Part shown: piece after piece, positions 44,301-52,074 of the stretch
How the letters are laid out: each line of letters begins with the position of its first letter
Numbering within the stretch: the first letter of the stretch is position 1
From: Azospirillum halopraeferens DSM 3675
GTDB taxonomy: Bacteria; Pseudomonadota; Alphaproteobacteria; Azospirillales; Azospirillaceae
Assembly: GCF_000429625.1 (NCBI RefSeq)
Contig: NZ_KE386927.1
Coordinates: forward strand, 113,160 to 177,159
Length of the DNA stretch: 64,000 bases
Reading direction: 5' to 3'
Made by a program: the position numbers and the translations under genes
Notes under the pieces: model-generated
What the model was told of the DNA's origin: nothing
What the model saw: only the letters and a program-made list of their open reading frames with translations
Databases searched by the model: none

Positions 44301-46249
44301 TCCCACACCGCCGAGAAGGCTTCCTGGAAGCTGTCCTTGACCAGGGCGCAGTCGACCGGCATCCCCGTCTGGGAACGGGTGACGAAATCGTGAATCCACA
44401 CCGCGCCGGGCCGGTCGGCGGGGGCCAGCTCGAAGGGCAGTTCGGTGATGACCCGCAGGTCCATGTGCTCCAGCATCGGCAGCACATCGGACAGGGGCAC
44501 CGGATGCCCCTCGTGGTAGAGCTTGAAGTGGACCTCGTCGGGGTCGGCCTCCAGGGGACGGTAGAGGTTGATGGCGACGCGGCCGCGCGCCAGCACGCTT
44601 TCCACCCGGTCGATGTCGTGCACCGCCGCTTCCGCCGAGTACGCCTCGCGGTAGCCGGTGGGGAAGGCGGCGCCGTAGCGGGCCATGAGCCGGGTCGCCG
44701 CCTCGTCGCCGCGCAGTTCGACCAGGGCATCGCGCAGGCGGTCGCTCCAGTCGCGCGCCGCCTGGACCAGCCGCTCCTCGATGGCGGCGGTGTCGATGGC
44801 GGGCACCCGGCCGGGTTCGGTGCGGATGGTGTAGCGGACGCGCGCCAGCACGCTTTCCGCCACCCGCGTGGTGAAGCCGCTGCAGGTGCCGTTGAGCGCG
44901 GATTCCAGGATCTCCTGCATGCGCAGGCGCAGCCCCGTGTCGTAGCGGTCGCGCGGCACGTAGACGAGGCAGGTGCAGAACCGCTCGAACGGGTCCTTGC
45001 GCACGAACAGGGCGAGGCGCTGGCGCTCCTGCAGGTGCAGGATGCCGATGGCGGTCTCGTACAGCTCCTCGACGCCGACCTGGAACAGCTCGTCGCGGGG
45101 ATAGTTCTCCAGGATGTTCAGCAGCGCCTTGCCGTCGTGGCTCCTGGGGTCGAAGCCGGCGCGCTTGAGAACGCCGGACACCTTGTGGCGCAGGAACGGG
45201 ATGTCGCGCGGGCTGCGGTTGTAGGCCGAGGAGGTGAACAGGCCGACGATCAGCCGCTCCCCGACGATGGCGCCCGCGGCGTCGAAGCGCTTCACCAGCA
45301 CCGCATCCATGGGAACCGAGCGGTGCACGGTGGCCGCCCGGTTGGCCTTGGTGACCATCAGCACGCGCGGCTGGCGCAGGAAGTCGCGCACGTCCGGCGG
45401 CAGCGTCCGGAAGTGGCGCAGCCCGTCGAAGACCGTGTAGTCGCTGTCGCGCAGGATGCCCAGCCCGCTGGCGGCGTCCATGCGCAGCATGGGCTCGCCG
45501 GTTCCGGCCTCGTCGTCGAAGCGGTACTCGCGGTAACCGAGGAAGGTGAAGTGGTCCTCGTCCATCCAGCGCAGGAAGGCTTCGGCCTCGGCCACCTCCT
45601 CGCTCGGCAGGACGATGCGCATGGCCTCGGCCTCGGCCAGGGCTTCGCGAAGCTGGCCGCGCATGGGGCGCCAGTCGGCGACGGCCACCCGCACGTCGTG
45701 CAGCACCCCTTCCAGCCCGGCCCGGACCCGCTCCAGCGTCGCGGCGTCGGTGTGGGTGGCGACCTCCACATGCATGAAGGACTCCGCCAGCGCCCCCTCG
45801 GCATCCCGGCCGTTCCCTTCCATCAGGCCGGTGAGCGCGCCGCCGTCATCCCGGGTCACCCGCACCACCGGGTGGATGACGAGCTGCACCGACAGCCCCT
45901 GCCGGTTCAGCTCCGCCGTCACCGAATCGACCAGGAACGGCATGTCATCGTTGACGATCTCCACCACCGTGCGGTGGGAGGTCCAGCCGTGTTCCTCGAT
46001 GCGGGGGTTGTAGACGCGCACGCTCGCCACGCCGGGCCGCCGCCGCTGGCCCCACTGCCACATGGCGATGGCGGCGCCGTAGAGCTGCTCCGCCGGTGTC
46101 TGCACGATGTCGTCGGGGGGCACGTTGGCGTAGAAGGCGCGCACGAAGCGCTCCGCCATGCCCGCGCGGTCGCGGTCGAGCCGCCCGTGCACATGGCGGA
46201 TCACCGCTTCGGTCAGTTCGTCCTTGAGCTGCTCGGCCCGCAGAGCCAT
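41396..46249 (-). CDS. gdh2: NAD-specific glutamate dehydrogenase, large type
   Basis: This 1,617-aa enzyme is of the 180-kDa class found in alphaproteobacteria and Pseudomonas. It deaminates glutamate to 2-oxoglutarate for catabolism. N-terminal ACT-like regulatory segments (about 50-700) are followed by the catalytic core: RSDRREDFRTEILGLMKAQ-like (here RWSDRREDFRTEILGLMKAQ), the lysine-rich IVPVGSKGGFVVKR, and the NAD-binding TCVGVGDMSGDVFGNGML. A C-terminal helical domain follows. The ATG at 46249 follows GGGAGGGACC. The length is complete with no frameshift. The symbol is generic; family naming varies. Confidence 0.93.
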   Translation of the reverse strand: MALRAEQLKDELTEAVIRHVHGRLDRDRAGMAERFVRAFYANVPPDDIVQTPAEQLYGAAIAMWQWGQRRRPGVASVRVYNPRIEEHGWTSHRTVVEIVNDDMPFLVDSVTAELNRQGLSVQLVIHPVVRVTRDDGGALTGLMEGNGRDAEGALAESFMHVEVATHTDAATLERVRAGLEGVLHDVRVAVADWRPMRGQLREALAEAEAMRIVLPSEEVAEAEAFLRWMDEDHFTFLGYREYRFDDEAGTGEPMLRMDAASGLGILRDSDYTVFDGLRHFRTLPPDVRDFLRQPRVLMVTKANRAATVHRSVPMDAVLVKRFDAAGAIVGERLIVGLFTSSAYNRSPRDIPFLRHKVSGVLKRAGFDPRSHDGKALLNILENYPRDELFQVGVEELYETAIGILHLQERQRLALFVRKDPFERFCTCLVYVPRDRYDTGLRLRMQEILESALNGTCSGFTTRVAESVLARVRYTIRTEPGRVPAIDTAAIEERLVQAARDWSDRLRDALVELRGDEAATRLMARYGAAFPTGYREAYSAEAAVHDIDRVESVLARGRVAINLYRPLEADPDEVHFKLYHEGHPVPLSDVLPMLEHMDLRVITELPFELAPADRPGAVWIHDFVTRSQTGMPVDCALVKDSFQEAFSAVWEGRMEDDGFNRLVLRAGLSARRITVVRAYAKYLRQARIPYGQDSIEATLAAHPQIVRLIVRLFEARFDPAQAADSAARQADAAEAIVRALDDVANLDEDRILRRFVNAVQATLRTNAYQPDTDGGPKPYLSFKIDSQAVDDLPPPRPWVEVFVYSPRMEGVHLRGGKVARGGIRWSDRREDFRTEILGLMKAQMVKNAVIVPVGSKGGFVVKRPPPAAAGRDAAMAEGVACYRTLMRGLLDVTDNLDAEGAVVPPAYVVRHDGDDPYLVVAADKGTATFSDIANGIALEHGFWLGDAFASGGSQGYDHKKMGITARGAWESVKRHFRELGRDIQTTPFTCVGVGDMSGDVFGNGMLLSRCTRLVGAFDHRHIVCDPDPDPELSWQERRRLFELPRSSWADYDARLLSDGGRIFDRSAKALTLTPQIRACFGIDRDRVTPLELIQAMLRAEVDLLWFGGIGTYVKAAGESSAEVGDKANDAVRIDGGDLRAKVIGEGANLAMTQRGRIEAAQAGVRLNTDAIDNSAGVDTSDHEVNIKILLGDVVGRGDMTLKQRDHLLAGMTDEVAGLVLTDNYLQTQALTIAQARGPEMLEAQARFIRALEKSGRLKRRIEALPDEEELAARTAERRGLTRPELAVLLAYAKITLYDDLLASDLPDDPFMAADLERYFPRPLRKPYAEAIARHRLRREIVATTVTNSVVNRVGPVFVKEMMEKTGMGPADVTRAYAIVRDAFSLRPLWSAIEGLDNRVPAEVQSAMLIETVRLMERAVAWFLINGSHPLDIASETDLYRPAIETLAAGLDGVLDAEETGRLTQRCAAYGEQGVPEEVGRRVASLPVLAVAPDLVRVARQTGRDVPAVAAVYFMLGRRFGLEWLRDRAALVKTDNHWQKQATAAIVDDLFAHQTQLTVRVLDGAGTLPPGDPVEHWIARRRPVVERVEQLLSELRTQPAVDLAMLAVANRQLRGLTAG

Positions 46250-46401
46250 GGCGGGTCCCTCCCGTTTCTTTTCTTGACGCGTCCGGGCAAAGGGTAGCCT
46301 GTCCGCCGCCGCGAACAACCCCTTCCCGCCGGCATCGGCCGAATGCCCCGGGCGGTCCGGCGAAACGCCGATCCGACGAACGGCCGAACAGCCGCAGCGG
46401 T

Positions 46402-47622
46402 TCAGCCCGGTTTGCGCGCCGGACGCGGTTCGCCGAACAGGTAGCCCTGGCCGTAGTCGATGCCGAGGTCGAGGAGTTCCACGAGCTGGGCCTCGGTTTC
46501 GATCTTCTCGACGATGACGTCGATGTCGTGCTCCTTGCAGGCGCGCAGCAACGCCCGGACGCGCGGGCGCACGGCCGGGTCCAGCAGGCGGGCGCGGTCG
46601 AGCTTGAGGTAGCGGAAGTCCCGCCGCGCCAGCGCGTCGACGTCGATGGCGTCGAGGTCGCGGACCTGGTCCATGGAGAATCGGAAGCCGGTGCGGGCAA
46701 GCTGCGCCAGGATGGCCAGCGTCGCCCCCTCCCCCGTCCCCGGGTCGTCCTGGCCCAGCTCGAACACCAGCTTGGGCACCAGGGTCTGGTTCTGCGCCAT
46801 GCAGTGCAGGAACTGGCGCATGAACTCGCCGTCGCCCAGGCTGGCCGGCGCGATGTTGCAGAAGAAGGCCACCGGGTGCCCGCGCCGCTCCGTCTCGCGG
46901 ATGAGCTGGATGCAGCGCATCAGCAGCAGGTTGTCGATGGTGGCGATCAGCCCCTCGCGTTCGGCGATGGCGATGTAGCGGTCGGGCAGGATCTGCGACC
47001 CGTCGCGCGCCCGCACCCGCGAGTAGACCTCGTAGAACCGGTGCTTGCGCTGGGGCAGGCTGACCACCGGTTGCAGATGGATGTCGATGCGGTCGGCCTT
47101 CAGCGCGTCGCGCACCGCCTCCAGGACCGAGGCGTCGTCCAGGGCGGCCCCGTCCGGCCCGCTCGCCTCCGGCGGAGCAGCGGCGGCGGCCACCACCGGT
47201 GGCGCCTGCACGGGAACCAGCGGCTGTGCGGCCGCCGTGCGGCGGTCGTGCAGCCGGCTGACCAGGGAGTGCAGGAGCTTCATCTCCTGCATCATCGCGT
47301 CGTAGCGCACGCCGCCCTCGGCGCTGCGCGCCGCCGCCAGGGCCGCCTCCAGGCGGGCCACCTCGGCGCGCTGGCGGCCGAGGTCCCCGCTCAGCGCCTC
47401 CACCGCCTCGGCGAGGCGGGACAGGCGGCGGCGCAGGGCATGCTCGCGCCCGCGCCGGTTGACCGCCTCATGCACCAGCCCGCCGCCCAGCACCACCGCG
47501 GCGCCGGTCAGCCAGCCCACCAGCGGGTCCGACTCCGGCCGCATGTAGGGCAGCGCCCACCCCAGCGAGACGCCGGCGACGGTGTAGGCGAGCGCATAGA
47601 CGGCGTGGATCAGCACGGTCAT
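46402..47622 (-). CDS. Degenerate EAL-domain protein, TipF-like
   Basis: This 406-aa protein has two N-terminal membrane helices (about 5-22 and 35-50), a coiled coil (about 55-115), a Pro/Ala linker and a C-terminal EAL fold (about 155-400). The catalytic EAL motif is replaced by FYEVYSRVRARDG, the DDFG region is SMDQVRDLDAID, and the metal loop is VIVEKIETEAQLVELLDLG. It should therefore bind rather than cleave cyclic-di-GMP. This architecture matches Caulobacter TipF, a flagellum-positioning receptor. No flagellar genes are in the window to confirm it. Confidence 0.75.
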   Translation of the reverse strand: MTVLIHAVYALAYTVAGVSLGWALPYMRPESDPLVGWLTGAAVVLGGGLVHEAVNRRGREHALRRRLSRLAEAVEALSGDLGRQRAEVARLEAALAAARSAEGGVRYDAMMQEMKLLHSLVSRLHDRRTAAAQPLVPVQAPPVVAAAAAPPEASGPDGAALDDASVLEAVRDALKADRIDIHLQPVVSLPQRKHRFYEVYSRVRARDGSQILPDRYIAIAEREGLIATIDNLLLMRCIQLIRETERRGHPVAFFCNIAPASLGDGEFMRQFLHCMAQNQTLVPKLVFELGQDDPGTGEGATLAILAQLARTGFRFSMDQVRDLDAIDVDALARRDFRYLKLDRARLLDPAVRPRVRALLRACKEHDIDVIVEKIETEAQLVELLDLGIDYGQGYLFGEPRPARKPG

Positions 47623-47915
47623 GGGGCAACGTCACCGTTCAGGTCGCGTCGGCCCCACCTTGCGCCGGGCTGCTTACCGGGGGGTTAAATCGCGCACGCA
47701 CGGGCCGGGGGACCGGCGATCATCGGCCGGAGCCGCATCGGATCGGTTCTGTCCTTCATCATATACTCCCGCGCCGCTTCACGCCTCCAGGCATGACAGC
47801 GGTGTAAGAGCCGGACCGGCGGCGGTCGGGAGGGTGAGCGGACACAGGAGGCGGCCCCGCGAACCTATCAACGCCGACGCGCCGGTGCATCTCTTCCCTC
47901 CCGCCGCCATCGACG

Positions 47916-48625
47916 TCAGTACGGCAGGCGCCGGCCGTCCCGGGCGAAAACCCGCCGCTGTCGGCCGGGGCCAGCGCGTCCGGCACGCGCAGCGGGTGCA
48001 CCGCGGCCTGATCCGACGTGAACAGCCGGCCGTGCGGGACGCCGACCCGGAACGGCCCGGACAGCGCGGTGTCGACGGTGCCGGGGTGCGGGGCGACGCA
48101 CAGCGCGTCCGGCCGGGTGCGCACCAGTTCGATAAAGGCCATGCGGATGAGTTGGTTGAGCGCCGCTTTGGTGGCCCTGTAGCCGTACCAGCCGCTCAGC
48201 CGGTTGTCGGCGATGCTGCCGACCCTGGCCAAGACGGCGGCAAGGACAGCGCTCCCCCGGCGCGGCAGCAACAGCAGGAAGTGCTTGGCGACCAGAGCCG
48301 GCCCGACGGCGTTGACGCGGAACAGGTGCACCAGGGCGTCCGGATCGAGCGCGCGCCGGGTCTTTTCCGGCTGCCCCCGTCACCATGCAGAAGCCCGACC
48401 GCGACAAAGACCAGGTCTGCCGTCCCCGCCGATTCCGCCGCGGCAGCGATGGACGCCTCGCCGGTCACGTCGAGCGTGCCGGTGGTGAGCCGCACGGCGG
48501 GCTCGGCCAGCCGCCGCCGCGTCATCGCAGCCCCGATACCGCCCCCCCCCCCCGCACCCACGACGACGGCGCGGATGGGGTAGTCGAAACCGGTGAGGGC
48601 GGGCGGGGGCGAATCGGCGGCGGTC
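47916..48625 (-). pseudogene. Short-chain dehydrogenase (C-factor type), two frameshifts
   Basis: The protein can be followed across three frames. The first part MTAADSPPPALTGFDYPIRA plus VGAGGGGGIGAA, with an NAD site, runs to about 48380. After a frameshift at the C5 run 48374-48378 come KTRRALDPDALVHLFRVNAV and the catalytic YGYRATKAALNQ. After another shift near 47947-47953 the natural end FARDGRRLPY is reached at 47916. The nucleotide-binding loop is encoded by a 12-base homopolymer at 48542-48553. Either a decayed gene or indel sequencing errors. Confidence 0.7.
48542..48553. repeat. 12-base poly-C/poly-G tract inside the SDR gene
   Basis: Twelve consecutive C residues on the plus strand (G on the coding strand) encode the glycine-rich NAD loop. 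The tract length is in a range prone to slippage. Confidence 0.85.
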
Positions 48626-48753
48626 ATGCCAGAGACCCGGGCCGCCCCTGCCCGACGGCCAGGAGCGCGGACGAGCCATGACCGGTGATCCGGTAGGCCG
48701 CGTCGGGCGTACGGGTGCGGGCCGATTCCACGTGCAGGGCGGAAGGACGGACG

Positions 48754-49350
48754 ATGAGTGCGGCGACGGGTGGCGCAGCGGGGACGGTCCGCCTCCTCTC
48801 CTATCTCGGCCTCATTCCCTTCGCGGCGGGCAGCGCGCCGGCGTGGGGGCTCGACGGGCCGCTGCGGGCGGAAGCGGTGCGAGCCGTGACGGTCTACGGC
48901 GCCGTCATCCTGTCCTTCATCGGCGCGGTGCACCGGGGCCGGGTGCTCGCCGCCCCGCCGGACGAGGAGCGCGCCGCCGCATGGCTCATGTGGGGCGTGG
49001 TCCCCTCCCTGTTCGGCTGGACGGCCATCCTGCTGCCGCACCCGGTGACCGTCCCGGCGCTGATCGCCGCGCTGGCGCTGGCTTGGGGCGCCGACCGCCG
49101 TGCCGTGGCAAGCGGCCGGCTGCCGACGTGGTACGGGCGGATGCGCGACCGCCTGAGCCTGCTGGTGGATCGTGCCCCGAGGCGTAGTGTAGGAGTTGGG
49201 TCGCTCTATTGGTCTCCGGCTGGTCTGGCCGGCATGGTCAGGCGGCCACCGTGGGCCGGTTCTCCACAGATCGTGTACCACCTCCCCGGACACCGCCTGC
49301 GCGGACCACTCTCAGTTTCCGCTTGTAAGAAGCTGTGCCAGTCCCGATAA
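48754..49350 (+). CDS. DUF3429-family membrane protein with atypical C-terminal tail
   Basis: This 198-aa ORF has a DUF3429 (TMEM69-like) core in its first 140 residues: LLSYLGLIPFAAGSAPAWG, VTVYGAVILSFIGAVHRG and LMWGVVPSLFGWTAILLPHP, with four to five hydrophobic helices. After MRDRLSLLVD (about 49167) the frame runs into unrelated, non-hydrophobic sequence until a stop that overlaps the cspA promoter. Either the gene lost its natural end by insertion or rearrangement or it is a truncated, still-expressed form. The ATG at 48754 follows GGAAGGACGG. Confidence 0.65.
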   Translation: MSAATGGAAGTVRLLSYLGLIPFAAGSAPAWGLDGPLRAEAVRAVTVYGAVILSFIGAVHRGRVLAAPPDEERAAAWLMWGVVPSLFGWTAILLPHPVTVPALIAALALAWGADRRAVASGRLPTWYGRMRDRLSLLVDRAPRRSVGVGSLYWSPAGLAGMVRRPPWAGSPQIVYHLPGHRLRGPLSVSACKKLCQSR

Positions 49351-49351
49351 T
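49323..49351 (+). promoter_or_regulatory. cspA promoter
   Basis: TTGTAA (49323-49328), a 17-base spacer, then GATAAT (49346-49351, 5 of 6). The start would be near 49358, giving a leader of about 120 nt before the csp ATG, typical for cold-shock mRNAs. Confidence 0.6.
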
Positions 49352-49477
49352 GGTGTAATCGAAGATGCTATGGGTTATGTGTGTTCCAGCCTCAATTTTG
49401 GGTCTGGGTCTCTTCCCGCAGTGAATTTGATGCTCCCCTCATGTGGGGCGGGGCAACGCCAGAAAGGGAACTGACCC

Positions 49478-49687
49478 ATGGCTAATGGTACCGTGAAGTG
49501 GTTCAACTCGACCAAGGGCTTTGGCTTCATCCAGCCGGATGACGGCACGGCAGACGTTTTCGTCCACATTTCCGCTGTCGAGCGGGCGGGCATTGGCAAT
49601 CTCAATGAGGGCCAGAAGCTCTCGTTCGAGGCCGTGCGCGATCAGAAGCGGGGCAAGGTGTCGGCCGAAAACCTGCGGGCGCTCTGA
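49478..49687 (+). CDS. cspA: Cold-shock protein, CspA family
   Basis: This 69-aa single cold-shock domain starts MANGTVKWFNSTKGFGFIQP and has RNP1 KGFGFI and RNP2 VFVHISAVE. It binds single-stranded RNA/DNA and melts mRNA structure at low temperature. AAAGGGAACTGACCC precedes the ATG. It has a strong promoter with a long leader, and a terminator follows at once. The next gene is an extra IF-3, suggesting a translation-at-low-temperature cluster. cspA is used as a generic name. Confidence 0.93.
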   Translation: MANGTVKWFNSTKGFGFIQPDDGTADVFVHISAVERAGIGNLNEGQKLSFEAVRDQKRGKVSAENLRAL

Positions 49688-49711
49688 GCGCCACGGGCTT
49701 GGTGATGGGAA

Positions 49712-49735
49712 AAGGGGCGGCTTTGGCCGCCCTTC
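49712..49735 (+). terminator. Terminator after cspA
   Basis: AAGGGGCGGC (49712-49721), loop TTTG, then GCCGCCCTT (49726-49734) form a 9-10-bp stem. There is only a short T tract after it. Confidence 0.7.
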
Positions 49736-49955
49736 ACGTCTCCGATCCTGACGTGTGTCCGCGCACGCATGCTCTTTTCGAACCAGGCCAGAATGTTGCA
49801 TCGGTGTGCTACGCGCGTCGGCAAGAGAATTTGCATGACTGCTTGGTCACTCTCGATCAGCGGCATTCGTATGACGCCGGAGTGGTCGCGACCCTCGCGC
49901 CCCGGTGCTGACGCCAGTCCCGGGGCACTCCCAGCAACAAACCCAGGAGACGGAC

Positions 49956-50489
49956 ATAGCCAAGCTCTATGACGCGGAACCCGTCCGCGAAGGCCCACGT
50001 CTTAACCGCGAAATCACGGCCCGCACAGTGCGCCTCGTGGGCGCCGACGGCGAGATGATCGGCATCGTGTCGCTGCGCGACGCTTTCAATGCCGCGGTGG
50101 ACGCCGAACTCGATCTGGTCGAGATCGCACCGCAAGCCGAGCCCCCTGTCTGCAAGATCCTCGACTACGGCAAATTCCGGTTCGAGGAGCAGAAGAAGGC
50201 GAACGAGGCGCGTAAGAAGCAAAAGATCATCGAGTTGAAGGAGATCAAACTCCGCCCGAACATCGATGACAACGACTACGATGTGAAGATGCGCGCCGCC
50301 ACCCGCTTTCTCGAAGAAGGCGACAAGGTCAAGCTGACCATGCGATTCCGCGGGCGTGAGATGGCGCACCAGGATCTCGGCATGAACGTGCTCATCCGCG
50401 TGCGGGACCAGCTGCAGGACATCGCCAAGGTGGAGCAGATGCCCCGCGTCGAGGGCCGCATGATGGTCATGGTCATCGCCCCGCGCTGA
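49956..50489 (+). CDS. infC: Translation initiation factor IF-3, copy 1, AUA start
   Basis: This 177-aa protein has the N domain LNREITARTVRLVGADGEM plus LDLVEIAPQAEPPVCKILDY, a Lys-rich linker, and the C domain IKLRPNIDDNDYDVKMRAAT plus RFRGREMAHQDLGMNVLIRV. The only well-placed start is ATA at 49956, 7 bases after GGAGA; a TTG or other start further up lacks a ribosome site. IF-3 uses a rare non-AUG start for autoregulation (AUU in E. coli), so AUA is credible. It is a second copy besides the one after thrS, and the two proteins are nearly identical from residue 20 on. It lies between cspA and a DUF6481 gene. Confidence 0.85.
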   Translation: MAKLYDAEPVREGPRLNREITARTVRLVGADGEMIGIVSLRDAFNAAVDAELDLVEIAPQAEPPVCKILDYGKFRFEEQKKANEARKKQKIIELKEIKLRPNIDDNDYDVKMRAATRFLEEGDKVKLTMRFRGREMAHQDLGMNVLIRVRDQLQDIAKVEQMPRVEGRMMVMVIAPR

Positions 50490-50575
50490 TTTCCGGCATT
50501 CCTGTGAGGGGGGCTGTCGATCTGCGGCAGCCCCGGACCGGCGTGAGCGCCGTCATTTCTACGAAACGGATCGAG

Positions 50576-50923
50576 ATGAACAGTTTTAAGAACACGGATT
50601 TTGCCGACCGGCTGCGCGCGTCCGCCAACGCGAAGAAAGCCATGGTGGAAAAAATCCGTGCCCAGCCCGGCGTGAACGATCCGGCGTTTGCTGAACGGGA
50701 AGCGGCCCGGCAGGCCATCCGCATCGCCCGCGACGCCCGCGCCGCGGAACGCAAGGCCGCGCTTGCGGCCCAACAAGCTGCCGCAGAAGCTGAGCGGGCA
50801 AGTCGAGAGGCCTCCGAGGCCCTGGAGGCTGCCGAGCAAACTGCCCGTGAGGTTGCCTTGGAAGCTGAACGCAAAGCCTCCCGCGATGCCCGCTATGCGG
50901 CACGGAAAGCCCGGAAGCGATAG
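50576..50923 (+). CDS. DUF6481-family coiled-coil protein
   Basis: This 115-aa highly charged protein starts MNSFKNTDFADRLRASANAK and is rich in Ala/Glu/Arg (ARDARAAERKAALAAQQAAA, EALEAAEQTAREVALEAE). It probably forms a single long helix. The DUF6481 family often sits with cold-shock genes and infC in alphaproteobacteria, as here, so it may help translation or ribosomes at low temperature. The ATG at 50576 follows CGGATCGAG, a weak ribosome site. Confidence 0.75.
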   Translation: MNSFKNTDFADRLRASANAKKAMVEKIRAQPGVNDPAFAEREAARQAIRIARDARAAERKAALAAQQAAAEAERASREASEALEAAEQTAREVALEAERKASRDARYAARKARKR

Positions 50924-50952
50924 CCAGTATTACCGCAGCCCGGGTTTGAAGC

Positions 50953-51162
50953 TTGTCACGCCGAAGGCGGCTGATAGCTTCCATTGAACCGCTCCGGGAA
51001 TCCCGGTGCGGTTCACGGGAGGGGCGCGCTCCCACGTTGGATGATCTCATCGAGGAGCTAAGGTCCTTGAGCATTCCCAAGGAGGAGCACTATCTCCCCG
51101 AGCCTCCCAGCGACCGGACCGTCGGAAGCCTGCGGTTCACAATCGAACAGGAGCAGGATTAA
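50953..51162 (+). CDS. Hypothetical ORF or gene fragment
   Basis: This 69-aa frame has only a TTG start and begins over a hairpin. The second half, TLDDLIEELRSLSIPKEEHY, then SDRTVGSLRFTIEQEQD, has the look of real coding. Immediately after, in another frame, comes GVEIVGNKVAFGIQVKDSHL and IDPFAPN-stop (to about 51278), also coding-like. Together they may be a broken gene or two remnants. No family is recognised. Confidence 0.25.
   Translation: MSRRRRLIASIEPLRESRCGSREGRAPTLDDLIEELRSLSIPKEEHYLPEPPSDRTVGSLRFTIEQEQD
50986..51014 (+). other. Two-part hairpin, possible intron or element remnant
   Basis: GAACCGC (50986-50992) pairs with GCGGTTC (51008-51014), enclosing CCGGG/CCCGG with a 3-base loop. 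It vaguely recalls hairpins at the end of group II introns, but no reverse transcriptase or intron boundary is visible. Confidence 0.25.
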
Positions 51163-51278
51163 GCGTGGCCTCGAAACTACAGAAGGCACGGACGGGGTGG
51201 AGATCGTCGGCAATAAGGTGGCCTTCGGAATTCAGGTAAAGGATTCGCATCTGATCGACCCATTCGCGCCAAACTGAC

Positions 51279-51575
51279 AAGGGCGTACTAGCTGAGAGAC
51301 ATTGACGTCACCACACCGTCATCTCGCCATCAGATGCAAGCCGATATGACCAGTGACCCGCATTTTTTGAAGTCGCTGCGCGACCACGCGGGGTCAATCA
51401 ACTCGAAAGTGGCAGAGGACTCCAGGGCACAGAGCCGATTCGCGCCGCAACCGGCCGGCGAAAAACACCGCTCCGCAAACGGGCTTGCGCCGATACACAA
51501 ACCCGATCCACATTGGGCCTGGACGCCGTTCCCGACGCCGGCTGAAAGCGGCCGGAATCCTGGCCGGAAGATGTA
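51279..51575. other. Gap with no recognisable gene
   Basis: Moderate-GC sequence between the ORF remnants and the tRNA. No frame with codon bias, repeat pair or promoter convinced me. It ends at the 3' end of tRNA-Ser, a common integration site, but no integrase or att repeat is visible. Confidence 0.6.
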
Positions 51576-51666
51576 TGGCGGAGGGAGAGGGATTCGAACC
51601 CTCGATACCCTTTTGGGGTATACTCACTTTCCAGGCGAGCGCCTTCGACCACTCGGCCACCCCTCC
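51576..51666 (-). tRNA. tRNA-Ser (anticodon GGA)
   Basis: Read on the minus strand it begins GGAGGGGTGGCCGAGTGG. The anticodon loop CTGGAAA carries GGA, a long class II variable arm (GTATACCCCAAAAGGGTATC) follows, and the T arm is GGTTCGAATCC. The 3' end is encoded as G-CCA (51579-51576). It decodes UCC/UCU. Confidence 0.95.
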
Positions 51667-51735
51667 GCGGAGCCCGGACCATAACGATCCGGTTCGACCC
51701 GCGCAAGGGGTTTTGTCAGCCGTTTGCGCATCACA

Positions 51736-51972
51736 TCACGCGGCCGCCGCGTGCATCCCGCCGGCCGGCGCGGGGGCGGCGGAACGGCCCGGGCCGGCGC
51801 GGCGGGCGGTCCAATTGGCCCAGGCCTTCTCATGCAGGTGATAGGCCACCGTGTTGACCATCGGCTCGACCAGCGCCACCAGGCCGCCGATGGCGACGCT
51901 GCCGGTCAGCGCATAGGCGACCGTGAAGGCGACGGTAAAGTGCACGCAGGCGAAGCTGAAGGTCTTGGTCAT
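51736..51972 (-). CDS. DUF2061 membrane protein
   Basis: This 78-aa protein starts MTKTFSFACVHFTVAFTVAY and continues ALTGSVAIGGLVALVEPMVN followed by TVAYHLHEKAWANW, the DUF2061 two-helix pattern. The C-terminal tail is Ala/Pro-rich (GPGRSAAPAPAGG). The function is unknown. The ATG at 51972 after GGGAGATCC was preferred over one five codons up. It stands alone between the tRNA and the hydrolase gene. Confidence 0.82.
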   Translation of the reverse strand: MTKTFSFACVHFTVAFTVAYALTGSVAIGGLVALVEPMVNTVAYHLHEKAWANWTARRAGPGRSAAPAPAGGMHAAAA

Positions 51973-52074
51973 GGCCGGATCTCCCACCCTGTCCGGTTTG
52001 GCGATGCAGCGAATCTAGCCACCCGTCACGTCAACGGTCCAATCGATTGTTCCAACCGTTTCAATAACTCCTCC

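Noticed and set aside
50986..51014. Group II intron
   Set aside because: Only a short hairpin resembles one; no reverse transcriptase, domain V or intron ends visible.
51576..51666. Integration site with a genomic island up to 47760
   Set aside because: The tRNA is intact with CCA, but no integrase, no direct repeat of its 3' end and no phage genes were found.
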